Shown one piece after another: positions 1-9,995 of a DNA stretch of 64,000 nt. The notes beneath the pieces were generated by a model. That model had not been told where the DNA came from. It saw nothing but the letters and a program-made list of their open reading frames with translations, and made no database searches. Positions within the stretch are counted from its first letter, which is position 1, and each line of letters starts with the position of its first letter. The DNA is from Magicicada septendecula (Eukaryota > Arthropoda > Insecta > Hemiptera > Cicadidae): positions 383,117,910 to 383,181,909 of the forward strand of contig CM068372.1 in assembly GCA_034769895.1 (NCBI GenBank), in the 5' to 3' direction. The translations under genes and the position numbers were made by a program.

Positions 1-584
1 AAATTTACCTAATAAACTGTAAATAATTAATAATATATTAGAAATAAGCATGTCAGGGATTGCAAGCTTGGCTCAGACAAAAATATGAACAGGTGTTTCG
101 ACCTGAATCAACGTGCACACACACACAAATGTAACTGAAAGTGTGTACACCAGTATTTTGCTAGTGTGTGTGAACGCAGGTCTATGCAGGCGAGTTTGCC
201 ACCCCAAGATGAATAATTGCACAATTACTGTTTTTCTGTAATTATTCATAAACTATAATTAAGAATTAAAATCCAAAACCACAATATAATGTAATAAAAT
301 TTACTAAATACTGTGTACGAAAACCACGCGAAAGTGCCACACCGTACGAGTGTAATAGTGAAATAACTGTGTACATCGAAAGGGTTAAGTTGCAATGTCC
401 AAAATTACAGTGAACATGTGTTGTAAAAATAGGTATAAGATAAGTATAAGAGTATACTTACAGGACTCTGCAATTCGCAGAAAAATAAGAAATAGCGAAT
501 TTGACAAAGAGTGGGGAACTGAATCCAGAGACAGTTTCTGACATGTCGATTTCGTACCACTGCAGGTGTCGACCAAGACATGGG

Positions 585-593
585 TATAAATAG
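585..593 (+). promoter_or_regulatory. TATA box of the LTR promoter
   Basis: GTATAAATAGG occurs once per LTR on the strand that encodes gag and integrase. Equivalent copies are at 5631 (LTR 2) and 57797 (LTR 12). A start site about 25-30 bases downstream would fall near CTACAGTGG (604-612), which resembles an arthropod initiator. This gives a U3 of about 0.8 kb and a long R-U5 of about 1.2 kb. Confidence 0.55.
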
Positions 594-635
594 GACACAC
601 AAGCTACAGTGGTTTTCTTTCTTAAATCATCCACG

Positions 636-686
636 GTGCAGCGGGAGCTTATGCCCGTCCGCACGGCGTATTTATTTTTTTTTTTT
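636..686 (+). other. Hairpin plus T-tract just downstream of the LTR TATA box
   Basis: GTGC-ag-CGGG-agcttatg-CCCG-tcc-GCAC (636-664) folds into an eight-pair stem with one internal loop. A run of about 12 T follows (675-686). It would lie near the 5' end of the element transcript. The hairpin is conserved in every copy; the T-run length varies. Confidence 0.45.
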
Positions 687-797
687 GTAAATAGTTTAAA
701 TTTTCCAGTTACATACAACTATGTAACTAAGTTGAAAAGACAATCATTTTTAAATAATAACAGCAGTACATAAGAAGAATTACATAAGAAGATCCAT

Positions 798-805
798 TGA
801 CGTCA
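798..805. promoter_or_regulatory. CRE/ATF palindrome TGACGTCA
   Basis: A perfect 8-bp cAMP-response-element palindrome lies directly before the 36-bp tandem repeats and is conserved in the LTR copies. An enhancer role is inference. Confidence 0.35.
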
Positions 806-815
806 GAAACAGCAC

Positions 816-913
816 GAGGAGAGTTCCAGAGAGAGATACGACGCTGGACAAGAGGAGAGTTCCAGAGAGTGATACGACGCTGGACAAGAGGAGAAGAGAC
901 ACAGCCGACGCTG
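816..913 (+). repeat. 36-bp tandem repeat inside the LTR (2.7 copies)
   Basis: Two full 36-bp copies (816-851 and 852-887) start GAGGAGAGTTCCAGAGAG and end GACGCTGGACAA, differing at one base. A partial third copy follows from 888. The block is purine- and CpG-rich against its AT-rich surroundings and recurs in every LTR. It could be a transcription-factor-binding repeat; no function can be shown from sequence. Confidence 0.8.
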
Positions 914-1546
914 GAGTGCGAGACGAGGACAACTACAGATGGATCAAAATGATCGAGTATGATTGACGACAATAAGGTGATAAACAACTTATTTATATCT
1001 TAATCATACAATGAACGCAAAGACAATTAAAGACATTTCTATTTTTTATTTAAAAATAAGAGCCAATGTTTCTTGTAAAGTAGAATTAAAATCATAGATG
1101 TTTTAGAAATACGATTAACGTAACAAGAGCTCAAATTAATATGAAATAAAATGAATACAAAGCATTTAAATGAAAACAATTAGTATTTGAGATAAAACAG
1201 TACTGAGAAACAAAAGATAAATTCAATAACTATTAATATTTTGAGTACATTACAATATATAAAAAGAGATTTAAATATTGATTTTTTGAAACACATTAAT
1301 TGACTGAGTAGTCTGAAAATGAGATTTTTCTTTAATACCGTAATTAGTAGAATAGAATATTTAGTCAGTAAGGATGTATACAGCATAAGCCTTACGGCAT
1401 AATAACAATTAATAACGAATGTTTTAAATCGAAGTCAGTGCCATGTGCACAATTTTTAATAATATCAAATAAATTTGAAATACCGTTACAAGTCACATAG
1501 AGTTCTTATTGCAGATACACCTGAAACCCAATTTAAATGTTATATT

Positions 1547-1900
1547 GTTGCATAATTTGTCAATCTTGAACGCGAGACCAGTCACGCTAAATTTGTGTAT
1601 ATGTATATGTATTTATGTATATGTATTGTTGCATATTTGGCTCCCAAAGAATGTGGGGCTATACAAATTAAAGTACATATAAAAATTCACACACATAAAT
1701 ACGTTGCATATATTTGGCGCTCCAAGATCGTGGGGCTCCGCAAACACAAATAGAAGTGTATTTGTATTTGAAAGTAATTTTAACAAAATAAAAATGTTAC
1801 ATATATTTGTCGCCCTGGACGTGGGGCACGACATGCCTAAATTTATGTAAAAAAAATTTTTTGTTACATAAATTGTAGCCCATGAACGTATGGCCCGATC
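1547..1900 (+). repeat. Five degenerate copies of an LTR-end plus tRNA-Lys primer-binding-site module
   Basis: Each copy reads GTTRCATA(AT)TT followed by a motif close to the arthropod tRNA-Lys(CTT) primer-binding site TGGCGCCCAACGTGGGGC, with 1-4 extra bases between its two halves. Motif starts are 1558, 1638, 1715, 1808 and 1874. The copies at 1558 and 1808 are both also followed by CTAAATTT(G/A)TGTA, which shows true duplication. The 1808 motif follows the inferred LTR end and is the best candidate for the working site. The ladder recurs in every full unit. Confidence 0.7.
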
Positions 1901-2052
1901 CCCATCATTTAACTATTAAAATTTTTTATGTAGCTTAATGGTTGCTCTAAAATATAAGAGTGTGTTAAATAAAAAAAAATGTATTATATGTAATAATTAT
2001 TTATATTAAACAGTAATTGAATGTAATGTTAATTGATGTGTAATCACACAGC

Positions 2053-2060
2053 TGGCGCCC
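2053..2060 (+). promoter_or_regulatory. Sixth primer-binding-site-like motif, TGGCGCCC
   Basis: It has the exact first eight bases of a tRNA-Lys primer-binding site, but the following bases (ACAAATAA) do not match the tRNA. It sits in the leader between the site ladder and the gag ATG. It is either an old primer-binding site or the remains of another module copy. Confidence 0.4.
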
Positions 2061-2222
2061 ACAAATAATATTGTTTGTCTATGTAACAGGTGTAACTGTA
2101 ATGAGTATTAATAATAACTATTCATAAAAATAAAGAAATAAATCAATAAGTAGGGAACGGTTATCAATAATAATTGTTAAAGAATTACTACTAAATAAAT
2201 ATTTTAATAATAATACTTCGAC

Positions 2223-3225
2223 ATGGCAACATCAGGAAGTATTAGTATGGAGGCAATCATTAAAGTGATGGGAAACCTTATGGAATAAGACAAAATGTAT
2301 GTGCTAGATTAGATAGACAAATAGAAGAATTTAAAACTGATAAGTCACTATTAGGTGAAAAAGTAAAAGAATATAATACAATACTAAGAGAAGGAGCAAA
2401 AGAGAAAATTAGCGACATAAATACGCACATAGCGTCAGTAGAAGGTGAAGAATTCATAGTAGTTGAAAATACGTGTGTAATTACTAACGATAATTATAAA
2501 GTAATTAACATTACGGAAGAGAAGCAAATTAAGGTTAATAAAACGTACCTTATTAATAGTGATATTCCAAGTGTGAAACACACACACAATAGTAAGTCAC
2601 ACAGGATGACACATGTGAAACACATAAGACACTACACTTACGGAGATAAATATCACTGTAGGTATAACAAGAAACGTAGTAATTTATCTAGACGAAACAC
2701 TACGCAAAGTATGATGTTAGATATACGCACGATAATTATAAAGCGAACGATAATTATAACTGTAATTATAATAACTATGGTGAGTATTATCATAAACGAC
2801 GCACAAAAGAATGTTTCATGGTATATGTAAAACGCAGACTAACTACTAAAAAATGCGTTCGTCAAAAGCAGCTACGCGGAGAGAAGGAGAGAATTATGAA
2901 ATGCGACCGTTACGAGAGAAATAGAGGGAGGATAAAGTATTCACCCTATAGACAAGTGGATCACGCGATAAAGGCAGCAACAATTCAACGCAGCGACGAA
3001 CAGGTGACTTCTACGATAAAAACAAATGTCGCAGTAATACAATGGAACGCGGATGTTGTTTACACGAGGGTGAGAACAATGGTAAGCACGGCGACTACGC
3101 TACAAAGGAACAATATACGTCCGGTAGACGACGGACAATGCAATTGTTATGACGAGGGGTGTAAGATCGAACTACAAACTGAACTCAGAACTCAATACCC
3201 GAATGGAATGAATAATTATTTTTAA
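2223..3225 (+). pseudogene. Broken gag-like ORF, U1
   Basis: An ATG in good context (CGACATGG) opens a frame that stops at TAA after 21 codons. The coding signal continues in a shifted frame from about 2276: a charged, coiled-coil-like stretch (QNVCARLDRQIEEFK...), then a basic segment rich in K, R, Y and N. This fits the N-terminal half of an insect Ty3/gypsy Gag. No CCHC knuckle is clear; scattered Cys/His follow in the basic part. In U1 a 10-bp deletion near 2708 splits the frame again into pieces 2573-2830 and 2818-3225. It is unlikely to make a functional capsid. Gag identity rests on position and composition, not on a diagnostic motif. Confidence 0.55.
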
Positions 3226-3573
3226 AATAAAATAATATTACTATTAATTATTAATAATAATATAAGAGAGTATAATTAAGAATGTTATTTATTAAGGATA
3301 TGATAGCAAATAAAAAAAGAAATATTAGTGAAAAGAAATAAAGAATATTATTTGAAAGGGTTAATTAAGAAATGTATTATTGATGGTAAGGAATGCTATT
3401 GTAGAGAAATATTTAAGAAAGTAATGGTAAAAGATGTTATTGTTGTTATTAATATGAAGAAAGGGTTAGGAATGGAAATAATTGCCATAATTGTTAGAAC
3501 GACTGATCAAGCGAACACTTAATGAAGATACAAGGACACAGAAGAAAGCGAGAGTGAAAAGTCAAAAGGGCAG
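3226..3573 (+). other. AT-rich stretch between gag and integrase, no recognised gene
   Basis: This is where protease, reverse transcriptase and RNase H would lie in a full element. Only AT-rich sequence with a 64-codon open frame (3328-3522) is present. That frame shows no retroelement motif (no DTG protease triad, no YxDD), so I read it as noise. The same stretch recurs in all eleven units. Confidence 0.6.
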
Positions 3574-3722
3574 AGACTACTTAGGATTAAGGGCTTCGAG
3601 AAAAATATCGTTGTTTTCCAAGACAGTTCCTCTGTAACCGATCATGCGACACACTACAAAGCTAAAAGAGTATTCTGTTACGGAAGTGTATTTCAGGAAA
3701 GTAGTAGCGATCAGAAAGGTAA
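3574..3722 (+). pseudogene. Decayed second copy of the integrase core
   Basis: DNA at 3608-3663 aligns with the intact integrase at 3997-4055 at roughly 75-80 percent: both contain TTTTCCAAG(A/G)CAGT, then CTGTA(A/C)CC, then ATGCGAC(A/C)CAC. Weaker similarity continues to about 3722, where an SDQ-type triplet aligns with the second catalytic Asp region of the real integrase. Frames are broken. It corresponds to about codons 9-64 of the downstream integrase and recurs in every unit. A 34-bp deletion just upstream is private to U8 and U9. Confidence 0.6.
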
Positions 3723-3866
3723 TGTTAAAGAAATGTAATAAAAGGTAATGAATGTTAATGTATTGTATAAGTAATGTATTAGATAAAGTAATGCCATGTT
3801 AAGAAAAGAGTTAAGGAAGATTAGAAGCGAAGGTAAGAATGTATGAGTAAGATAATGTAAAATTAA

Positions 3867-4742
3867 GGACCGAATTTACACACATATGTAGGAAGAAAGA
3901 GTATACAGAAGGAGAACAAAGGAGAGCTAATTGCAGTGGATTTTCTGGGACCACTACCGCGATCAAGTCGAGGTGTGAAGCACATATTGGTATGTATCGA
4001 TGTGTTTTCCAAGGCAGTCCGACTGTACCCAATTATGCGACCCACAACCAAAGTTGTTCTAAAGATACTACTGCAGAAATATATTCCGTTATATGGAAAA
4101 ATGAAGAAGATACTCAGTGATCAAGGTGTACAATTCCAAAGTGAAAAATGGGAGAGGACATTAAGGGAAAATGGAATACAACCTGTACTCACATCCATAA
4201 GACATCCTCAAGGAAACCTTGCTGAGAGAGTTAATAAAGAATTAGGTAAATATTTACGAATATATTGCCATGATCAACACAATAAATGGGCAGAATATTT
4301 ACCATTTCTTGAAAAAGCCATTAACGAAACTTATAGTGAAGCAACAGGATACACTCCCATGGAATTAGAAGAAGATAAGAAGCCAAACAGATTCTGGACT
4401 AAGTATATGAACAAACCTAATAACCAAAATGTACCTGTACCAATAAGTGTGAAAATTGAATACGCAAAGCAACGGATAATAGAAAGAGGTAACAAGAGAG
4501 TAGAGAGATTTAATCTAACTCACAAGCTACAACAATTCAACGTGGGAGAAAGTATACTACTCAAAGCAAATTCAGTGGGAAAACGGAGTGATAATACGGC
4601 AAAGAAATTCTTCAGACTTTATAATGGACCGTATACGTTAAGACAGCAAGTAGGACAATACACTTTCATCGTATATGATGAGATACAGAAGAAATAAATT
4701 GGTAAATTCCACGCAACGTCATTTAGGAAGTTCTACACATGA
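3867..4742 (+). pseudogene. Ty3/gypsy integrase core and C-terminus, U1
   Basis: The frame is open from 3867 after a TAA. The conserved part starts at KGELIAVDFLGPLP. Counting from the Val codon at 3936 as residue 1, the catalytic triad is Asp2 (VDFLGPLP), Asp62 (LSDQGVQF) and Glu97 (HPQGNLAERVNKEL), a D-59-D-34-E spacing. An RHPQGN block, an NETYSEATGYTPMEL helix and a C-terminal GPY-like segment (YNGPYTLRQ, about 229-237) place it in the Ty3/gypsy chromatin-targeting integrases. It stops at TAA 4695-4697, yet 15 further codons in the same frame read IGKFHATSFRKFYT then TGA (4740-4742), which looks like the original Pol end. The N-terminal HHCC zinc finger and all upstream Pol domains are absent. 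It has no Met start and is a fragment, not an independent gene. Confidence 0.88.
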
Positions 4743-4822
4743 AAACGACGAGGTCAATGAAACTAGTCAGATCAGCTGTTTGTTAAAGCCACCCTACTAC
4801 AAGGTCACGAGCAGTGAGCGTG

Positions 4823-4835
4823 TGAAGAGGGGAGG
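4823..4835 (+). promoter_or_regulatory. Polypurine tract before the 3' LTR
   Basis: GAAGAGGGGAGG is the longest G-rich purine run between the end of pol and the LTR. It occurs in the same place before every LTR (for example ending at 9876, 15407, 20441 and 57006). Its position after the original pol stop fits a plus-strand primer site. Confidence 0.6.
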
Positions 4836-4912
4836 TAAGACATTTGTATACACTCCAATTAAGGGTGAAATGACGAATATTATTCTTTATTATTTGTTAC
4901 TTTTTTTCAAGT

Positions 4913-4951
<39 letters not shown>

Positions 4952-6846
4952 TATAATAAATTTATTAAATTTTTTTTTGTTACCAAGCAGAGGAATAATG
5001 CGACAGTACAAATAAGTGATGTACTGAGCATTGAATATAAAAATTTAAATTTACCTAATAAACTGTAAATAATTAATAATATATTAGAAATAAGCATGTC
5101 AGGGATTGCAAGCTTGGCTCAGACAAAAATATGAACAGGTGTTTCGACCTGAATCGACGTGCACACACACACAAATGTAACTGAAAGTGTGTACACCAGT
5201 ATTTTGCTAGTGTGTGTGAACGCAGGTCTATGCAGGCGAGTTTGCCACCCCAAGATGAATAATTGCACAATTACTGTTTTTCTGTAATTATTCATAAACT
5301 ATAATTAAGAATTAAAATCCAAAATCACAATAAAATGTAATAAAATTTACTAAATACTGTGTACGAAAACCACGCGAAAGTGCCACACCGTACGAGTCTA
5401 ATAGTGAAATAACTGTGTACATCGAAAGGGTTAAGTTGCAATGTCCAAAATTACAGTGAACATGTGTTGTAAAAATAGGTTTAAGATAAGTATAAGAGTA
5501 TACTTACAGGACTCTGCAATTCGCAGAAAAATAAGAAATAGCGAATTTGACAAAGAGTGGGGAACTGAATCCAGAGACAGTTTCTGACATGTCGATTTCG
5601 TACCACTGCAGGTGTCGACCAAGACATGGGTATAAATAGGACACACAAGCTACAGTGGTTTTCTTTCTTAAATCATCCACGGTGCAGCGGGAGCTTATGC
5701 CCGTCCGCACGGCGTATTTATTTTTTTTTTTGTAAATAGTTTAAATTTTCCAGTTACATACAACTATGTAACTAAGTTGTAAAGACAATCATTTTTAAAT
5801 AATAACAGCAGTACATAAAAAGAATTACATAAGAAGATCCATTGACGTCAGAAACAGCACGAGGAGAGTTCCAGAGAGAGATACGACGCTGGACAAGAGG
5901 AGAGTTCCAGAGAGTGATACGACGCTGTACAAGAGGAGAAGAGACACAGCCGACGCTGGAGTGCGAGACGAGGACAACTACAGATGGATCAAAATGATCG
6001 AGTATGATTGACGACAATAAGGTGATAAACAACTTATTTATATCTTAATCATACAATGAACGCAAAGACAATTAAAGACATTTCTATTTTTTATTTAAAA
6101 ATAAGAGCCAATGTTTCTTGTAAAGTAGAATTAAAATCATAGATGTTTTAGAAATACGATTAACGTAACAAGAGCTCAAATTAATATGAAATAAAATGAA
6201 TACAAAGCATTTAAATGAAAACAATTAGTATTTGAGATAAAACAGTACTGAGAAACAAAAGATAAATTCAATAACTATTAATATTTTGAGTACATTACAA
6301 TATATAAAAAGAGATTTAAATATTGATTTTTTGAAACACATTAATTGACTGAGTAGTCTGAAAATGAGATTTTTCTTTAATACCGTAATTAGTAGAATAG
6401 AATATTTAGTCAGTAAGGATGTATACAGCATAAGCCTTACGGCATAATAACAATTAATAACGAATGTTTTAAATCGAAGTCAGTGCCATGTGCACAATTT
6501 TTAATAATATCAAATAAATTTGAAATACCGTTACAAGTCACATAGAGTTCTTATTGCAGATACACCTGAAACCCAATTTAAATGTTATATTGTTGCATAA
6601 TTTGTCAATCTTGAACGCGAGACCAGTCACGCTAAATTTGTGTATATGTATATGTATTTATGTATATGTATTGTTGCATATTTGGCTCCCAAAGAACGTG
6701 GGGCTATACAAATTAAAGTACATATAAAAATTCACACACATAAATACGTTGCATATATTTGGCGCTCCAAGATCGTGGGGCTCCGCAAACACAAATAGAA
6801 GTGTATTTGTATTTGAAAGTAATTTTAACAAAATAAAAATGTTACA
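4836..6846 (+). repeat. LTR 2 (first complete LTR in window, about 2.0 kb)
   Basis: The start is placed after the purine tract 4823-4835 (GAAGAGGGGAGG), where plus-strand priming would occur. The end is GTTACA at 6841-6846, followed after a few bases by a primer-binding-site-like motif. The expected TG at the 5' edge is missing (it reads TAAGACA), so that edge is uncertain by a few bases. TATA is at 5631-5639. It shares a GTTTAAG variant with LTR 4. Confidence 0.6.
4915..4950. repeat. AAT trinucleotide microsatellite within the LTR
   Basis: An (AAT)n run lies about 80 bp into each LTR. The repeat count, judged from consecutive AAT codons, is 11 before LTR 2, 12 at LTRs 3 and 4, 9 at LTR 5, 6 at LTRs 6 to 9 and 11, close to 6 at LTR 10, and about 9 at LTR 12. 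It is a fast-changing marker of unit relatedness. Confidence 0.85.
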
Positions 6847-7267
6847 TATATTTGTCGCCCTGGACGTGGGGCACGACATGCCTAAATTTATGTAAAAAAA
6901 ATTTTTTGTTACATAAATTGTAGCCCATGAACGTATGGCCCGATCCCCATCATTTAACTATTAAAATTTTTTATGTAGCTTAATGGTTGCTCTAAAATAT
7001 AAGAGTGTGTTAAATAAAAAAAAATGTATTATATGTAATAATTATTTATATTAAACAGTAATTGAATGTAATGTTAATTGATGTGTAATCACACAGCTGG
7101 CGCCCACAAATAATATTGTTTGTCTATGTAACAGGTGTAACTGTAATGAGTATTAATAATAACTATTCATAAAAATAAAGAAATAAATCAATAAGTAGGG
7201 AACGGTTATCAATAATAATTGTTAAAGAATTACTACTAAATAAATATTTTAATAATAATACTTCGAC

Positions 7268-8280
7268 ATGGCAACATCAGGAAGTATTAGTATGGAGGCA
7301 ATCATTAAAGTGATGGGAAACCTTATGGAATAAGACAAAATGTATGTGCTAGATTAGATAGACAAATAGAAGAATTTAAAACTGATAAGTCACTATTAGG
7401 TGAAAAAGTAAAAGAATATAATACAATACTAAGAGAAGGAGCAAAAGAGAAAATTAGCGACATAAATACGCACATAGCGTCAGTAGAAGGTGAAGAATTC
7501 ATAGTAGTTGAAAATACGTGTGTAATTACTAACGATAATTATAAAGTAATTAACATTACGGAAGAGAAGCAAATTAAGGTTAATAAAATGTACCTTATTA
7601 ATAGTGATATTCCAAGTGTGAAACACACACACAATAGTAAGTCACACAGGATGACACATGTGAAACACATAAGACACTACACTTACGGAGATAAATATCA
7701 CTGTAGGTATAACAAGAAACGTAGTAATTTATCTAGACGAAACACTACGCAAAATTGTGGTAAGTATGATGTTAGATATACGCACGATAATTATAAAGCG
7801 AACGATAATTATAACTGTAATTATAATAACTATGGTGAGTATTATCATAAACGACGCACAAAAGAATGTTTCACGGTATATGTAAAACGCAGACTAACTA
7901 CTAAAAAATGCGTTCGTCAAAAGCAGCTACGCGGAGAGAAGGAGAGAATTATGAAATGCGACCGTTACGAGAGAAATAGAGGGAGGATAAAGTATTCACC
8001 CTATAGACAAGTGGATCACGCGATAAAGGCAGCAACAATTCAACGCAGCGACGAACAGGTGACTTCTACGATAAAAACAAATGTCGCAGTAATACAATGG
8101 AACGCGGATGTTGTTTACACGAGGGTGAGAACAATGGTAAGCACGGCGACTACGCTACAAAGGAACAATATACGTCCGGTAGACGACGGACAATGCAATT
8201 GTTATGACGAGGGGTGTAAGATCGAACTACAAACTGAACTCAGAACTCAATACCCGAATGGAATGAATAATTATTTTTAA
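7268..8280 (+). pseudogene. Broken gag-like ORF, U2
   Basis: It has the early 21-codon stop and frame change seen in U1 but lacks the 10-bp deletion, so the second frame runs unbroken to 8280. An ACG to ATG change at 7588 creates an internal Met. The open part after it is 230 codons. Confidence 0.55.
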
Positions 8281-8946
8281 AATAAAATAATATTACTATT
8301 AATTATTAATAATAATATAAGAGAGTATAATTAAGAATGTTATTTATTAAGGATATGATAGCAAATAAAAAAAGAAATATTAGTGAAAAGAAATAAAGAA
8401 TATTATTTGAAAGGGTTAATTAAGAAATGTATTATTGATGGTAAGGAATGCTATTGTAGAGAAATATTTAAGAAAGTAATGGTAAAAGATGTTATTGTTG
8501 TTATTAATATGAAGAAAGGGTTAGGAATGGAAATAATTGCCATAATTGTTAGAACGACTGATCAAGCGAACACTTAATGAAGATACAAGGACACAGAAGA
8601 AAGCGAGAGTGAAAAGTCAAAAGGGCAGAGACTACTTAGGATTAAGGGCTTCGAGAAAAATATCGTTGTTTTCCAAGACAGTTCCTCTGTAACCGATCAT
8701 GCGACACACTACAAAGCTAAAAGAGTATTCTGTTACGGAAGTGTATTTCAGGAAAGTAGTAGCGATCAGAAAGGTAATGTTAAAGAAATGTAATAAAAGG
8801 TAATGAATGTTAATGTATTGTATAAGTAATGTATTAGATAAAGTAATGCCATGTTAAGAAAAGAGTTAAGGAAGATTAGAAGCGAAGGTAAGAATGTATG
8901 AGTAAGATAATGTAAAATTAAGGACCGAATTTACACACATATGTAG

Positions 8947-9783
8947 GAAGAAAGAGTAAAAGGAGAGCTAATTGCAGTGGACTTTCTGGGACCACTACCG
9001 CGATCAAGTCGAGGTGTGAAGCACATATTGGTATGTATCGATGTGTTTTCCAAGGCAGTCCGACTGTACCCAATTATGCGACCCACAACCAAAGTTGTTC
9101 TAAAGATACTACTGCAGAAATATATTCCGTTATATGGAAAAATGAAGAAGATACTCAGTGATCAAGGTGTACAATTCCAAAGTGAAAAATGGGAGAGGAC
9201 ATTAAGGGAAAATGGAATACAACCTGTACTCACATCCATAAGACATCCTCAAGGAAACCTTGCTGAGAGAGTTAATAAAGAATTAGGTAAATATTTACGA
9301 ATATATTGCCATGATCAACACAATAAATGGGCAGAATATTTACCATTTCTTGAAAAAGCCATTAACGAAACTTATAGTGAAGCAACAGGATACACTCCCA
9401 TGGAATTAGAAGAAGATAAGAAGCCAAACAGATTCTGGACTAAGTATATGAACAAACCTAATAACCAAAATGTACCTGTACCAATAAGTGTGAAAATTGA
9501 ATACGCAAAGCAACGGATAATAGAAAGAGGTAACAAGAGAGTAGAGAGATTTAATCTAACTCACAAGCTACAACAATTCAACGTGGGAGAAAGTATACTA
9601 CTCAAAGCAAATTCAGTGGGAAAACGGAGTGATAATACGGCAAAGAAATTCTTCAGACTTTATAATGGACCGTATACGTTAAGACAGCAAGTAGGACAAT
9701 ACACTTTCATCGTATATGATGAGATACAGAAGAAATAAATTGGTAAATTCCACGCAACGTCATTTAGGAAGTTCTACACATGA
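8947..9783 (+). pseudogene. Ty3/gypsy integrase fragment, U2
   Basis: The encoded core is identical to U1. Upstream it lacks 14 bp (AGAGTAAAAGGAG version), so the lead-in reads EERVKGELIAV after a TAG at 8944-8946. The TAA lesion is at 9736-9738. Confidence 0.88.
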
Positions 9784-9953
9784 AAACGACGAGGTCAATG
9801 AAACTAGTCAGATCAGCTGTTTGTTAAAGCCACCCTACTACAAGGTCACGAGCAGTGAGCGTGTGAAGAGGGGAGGTAAGACATTTGTATACACTCCAAT
9901 TAAGGGTGAAATGACGAATATTATTCTTTATTATTTGTTACTTTTTTTCAAGT

Positions 9954-9995
<42 letters not shown>

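Larger units (their letters stand above)
1..1801 (+). repeat. LTR 1 (partial, 5' end outside window)
   Basis: This is the LTR of U1. Its first ~210 bp would lie left of the window. It contains the TATA box at 585, the hairpin at 636-664, a CRE palindrome at 798 and the 36-bp repeats at 816. It ends at GTTACA (1796-1801), just before a tRNA-Lys-like primer-binding site. It has no Penelope insertion and carries a few private substitutions. Confidence 0.6.

Noticed and set aside
385-1834. Several minus-strand open frames of 65-87 codons repeated in every LTR
   Set aside because: They recur only because the LTR recurs. They show no motif, no start context and hydrophobic low-complexity content, and they lie antisense to the LTR promoter. 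Treated as chance frames.
3328-3522. 64-codon plus-strand frame in each internal domain
   Set aside because: AT-rich composition, Lys/Ile/Val-rich peptide, and no protease, RT or RNase H motif. It is preserved only by recent duplication.
4743-4822. Possible env gene after pol
   Set aside because: Only 80 bp separate the original Pol stop from the polypurine tract, with no room or reading frame for an envelope gene.
4675-4956. Open frame overlapping the integrase end and running into poly-Asn
   Set aside because: It crosses the polypurine tract, the LTR start and the AAT microsatellite, and the real Pol frame is the other one, ending at 4742. It is a shadow frame.
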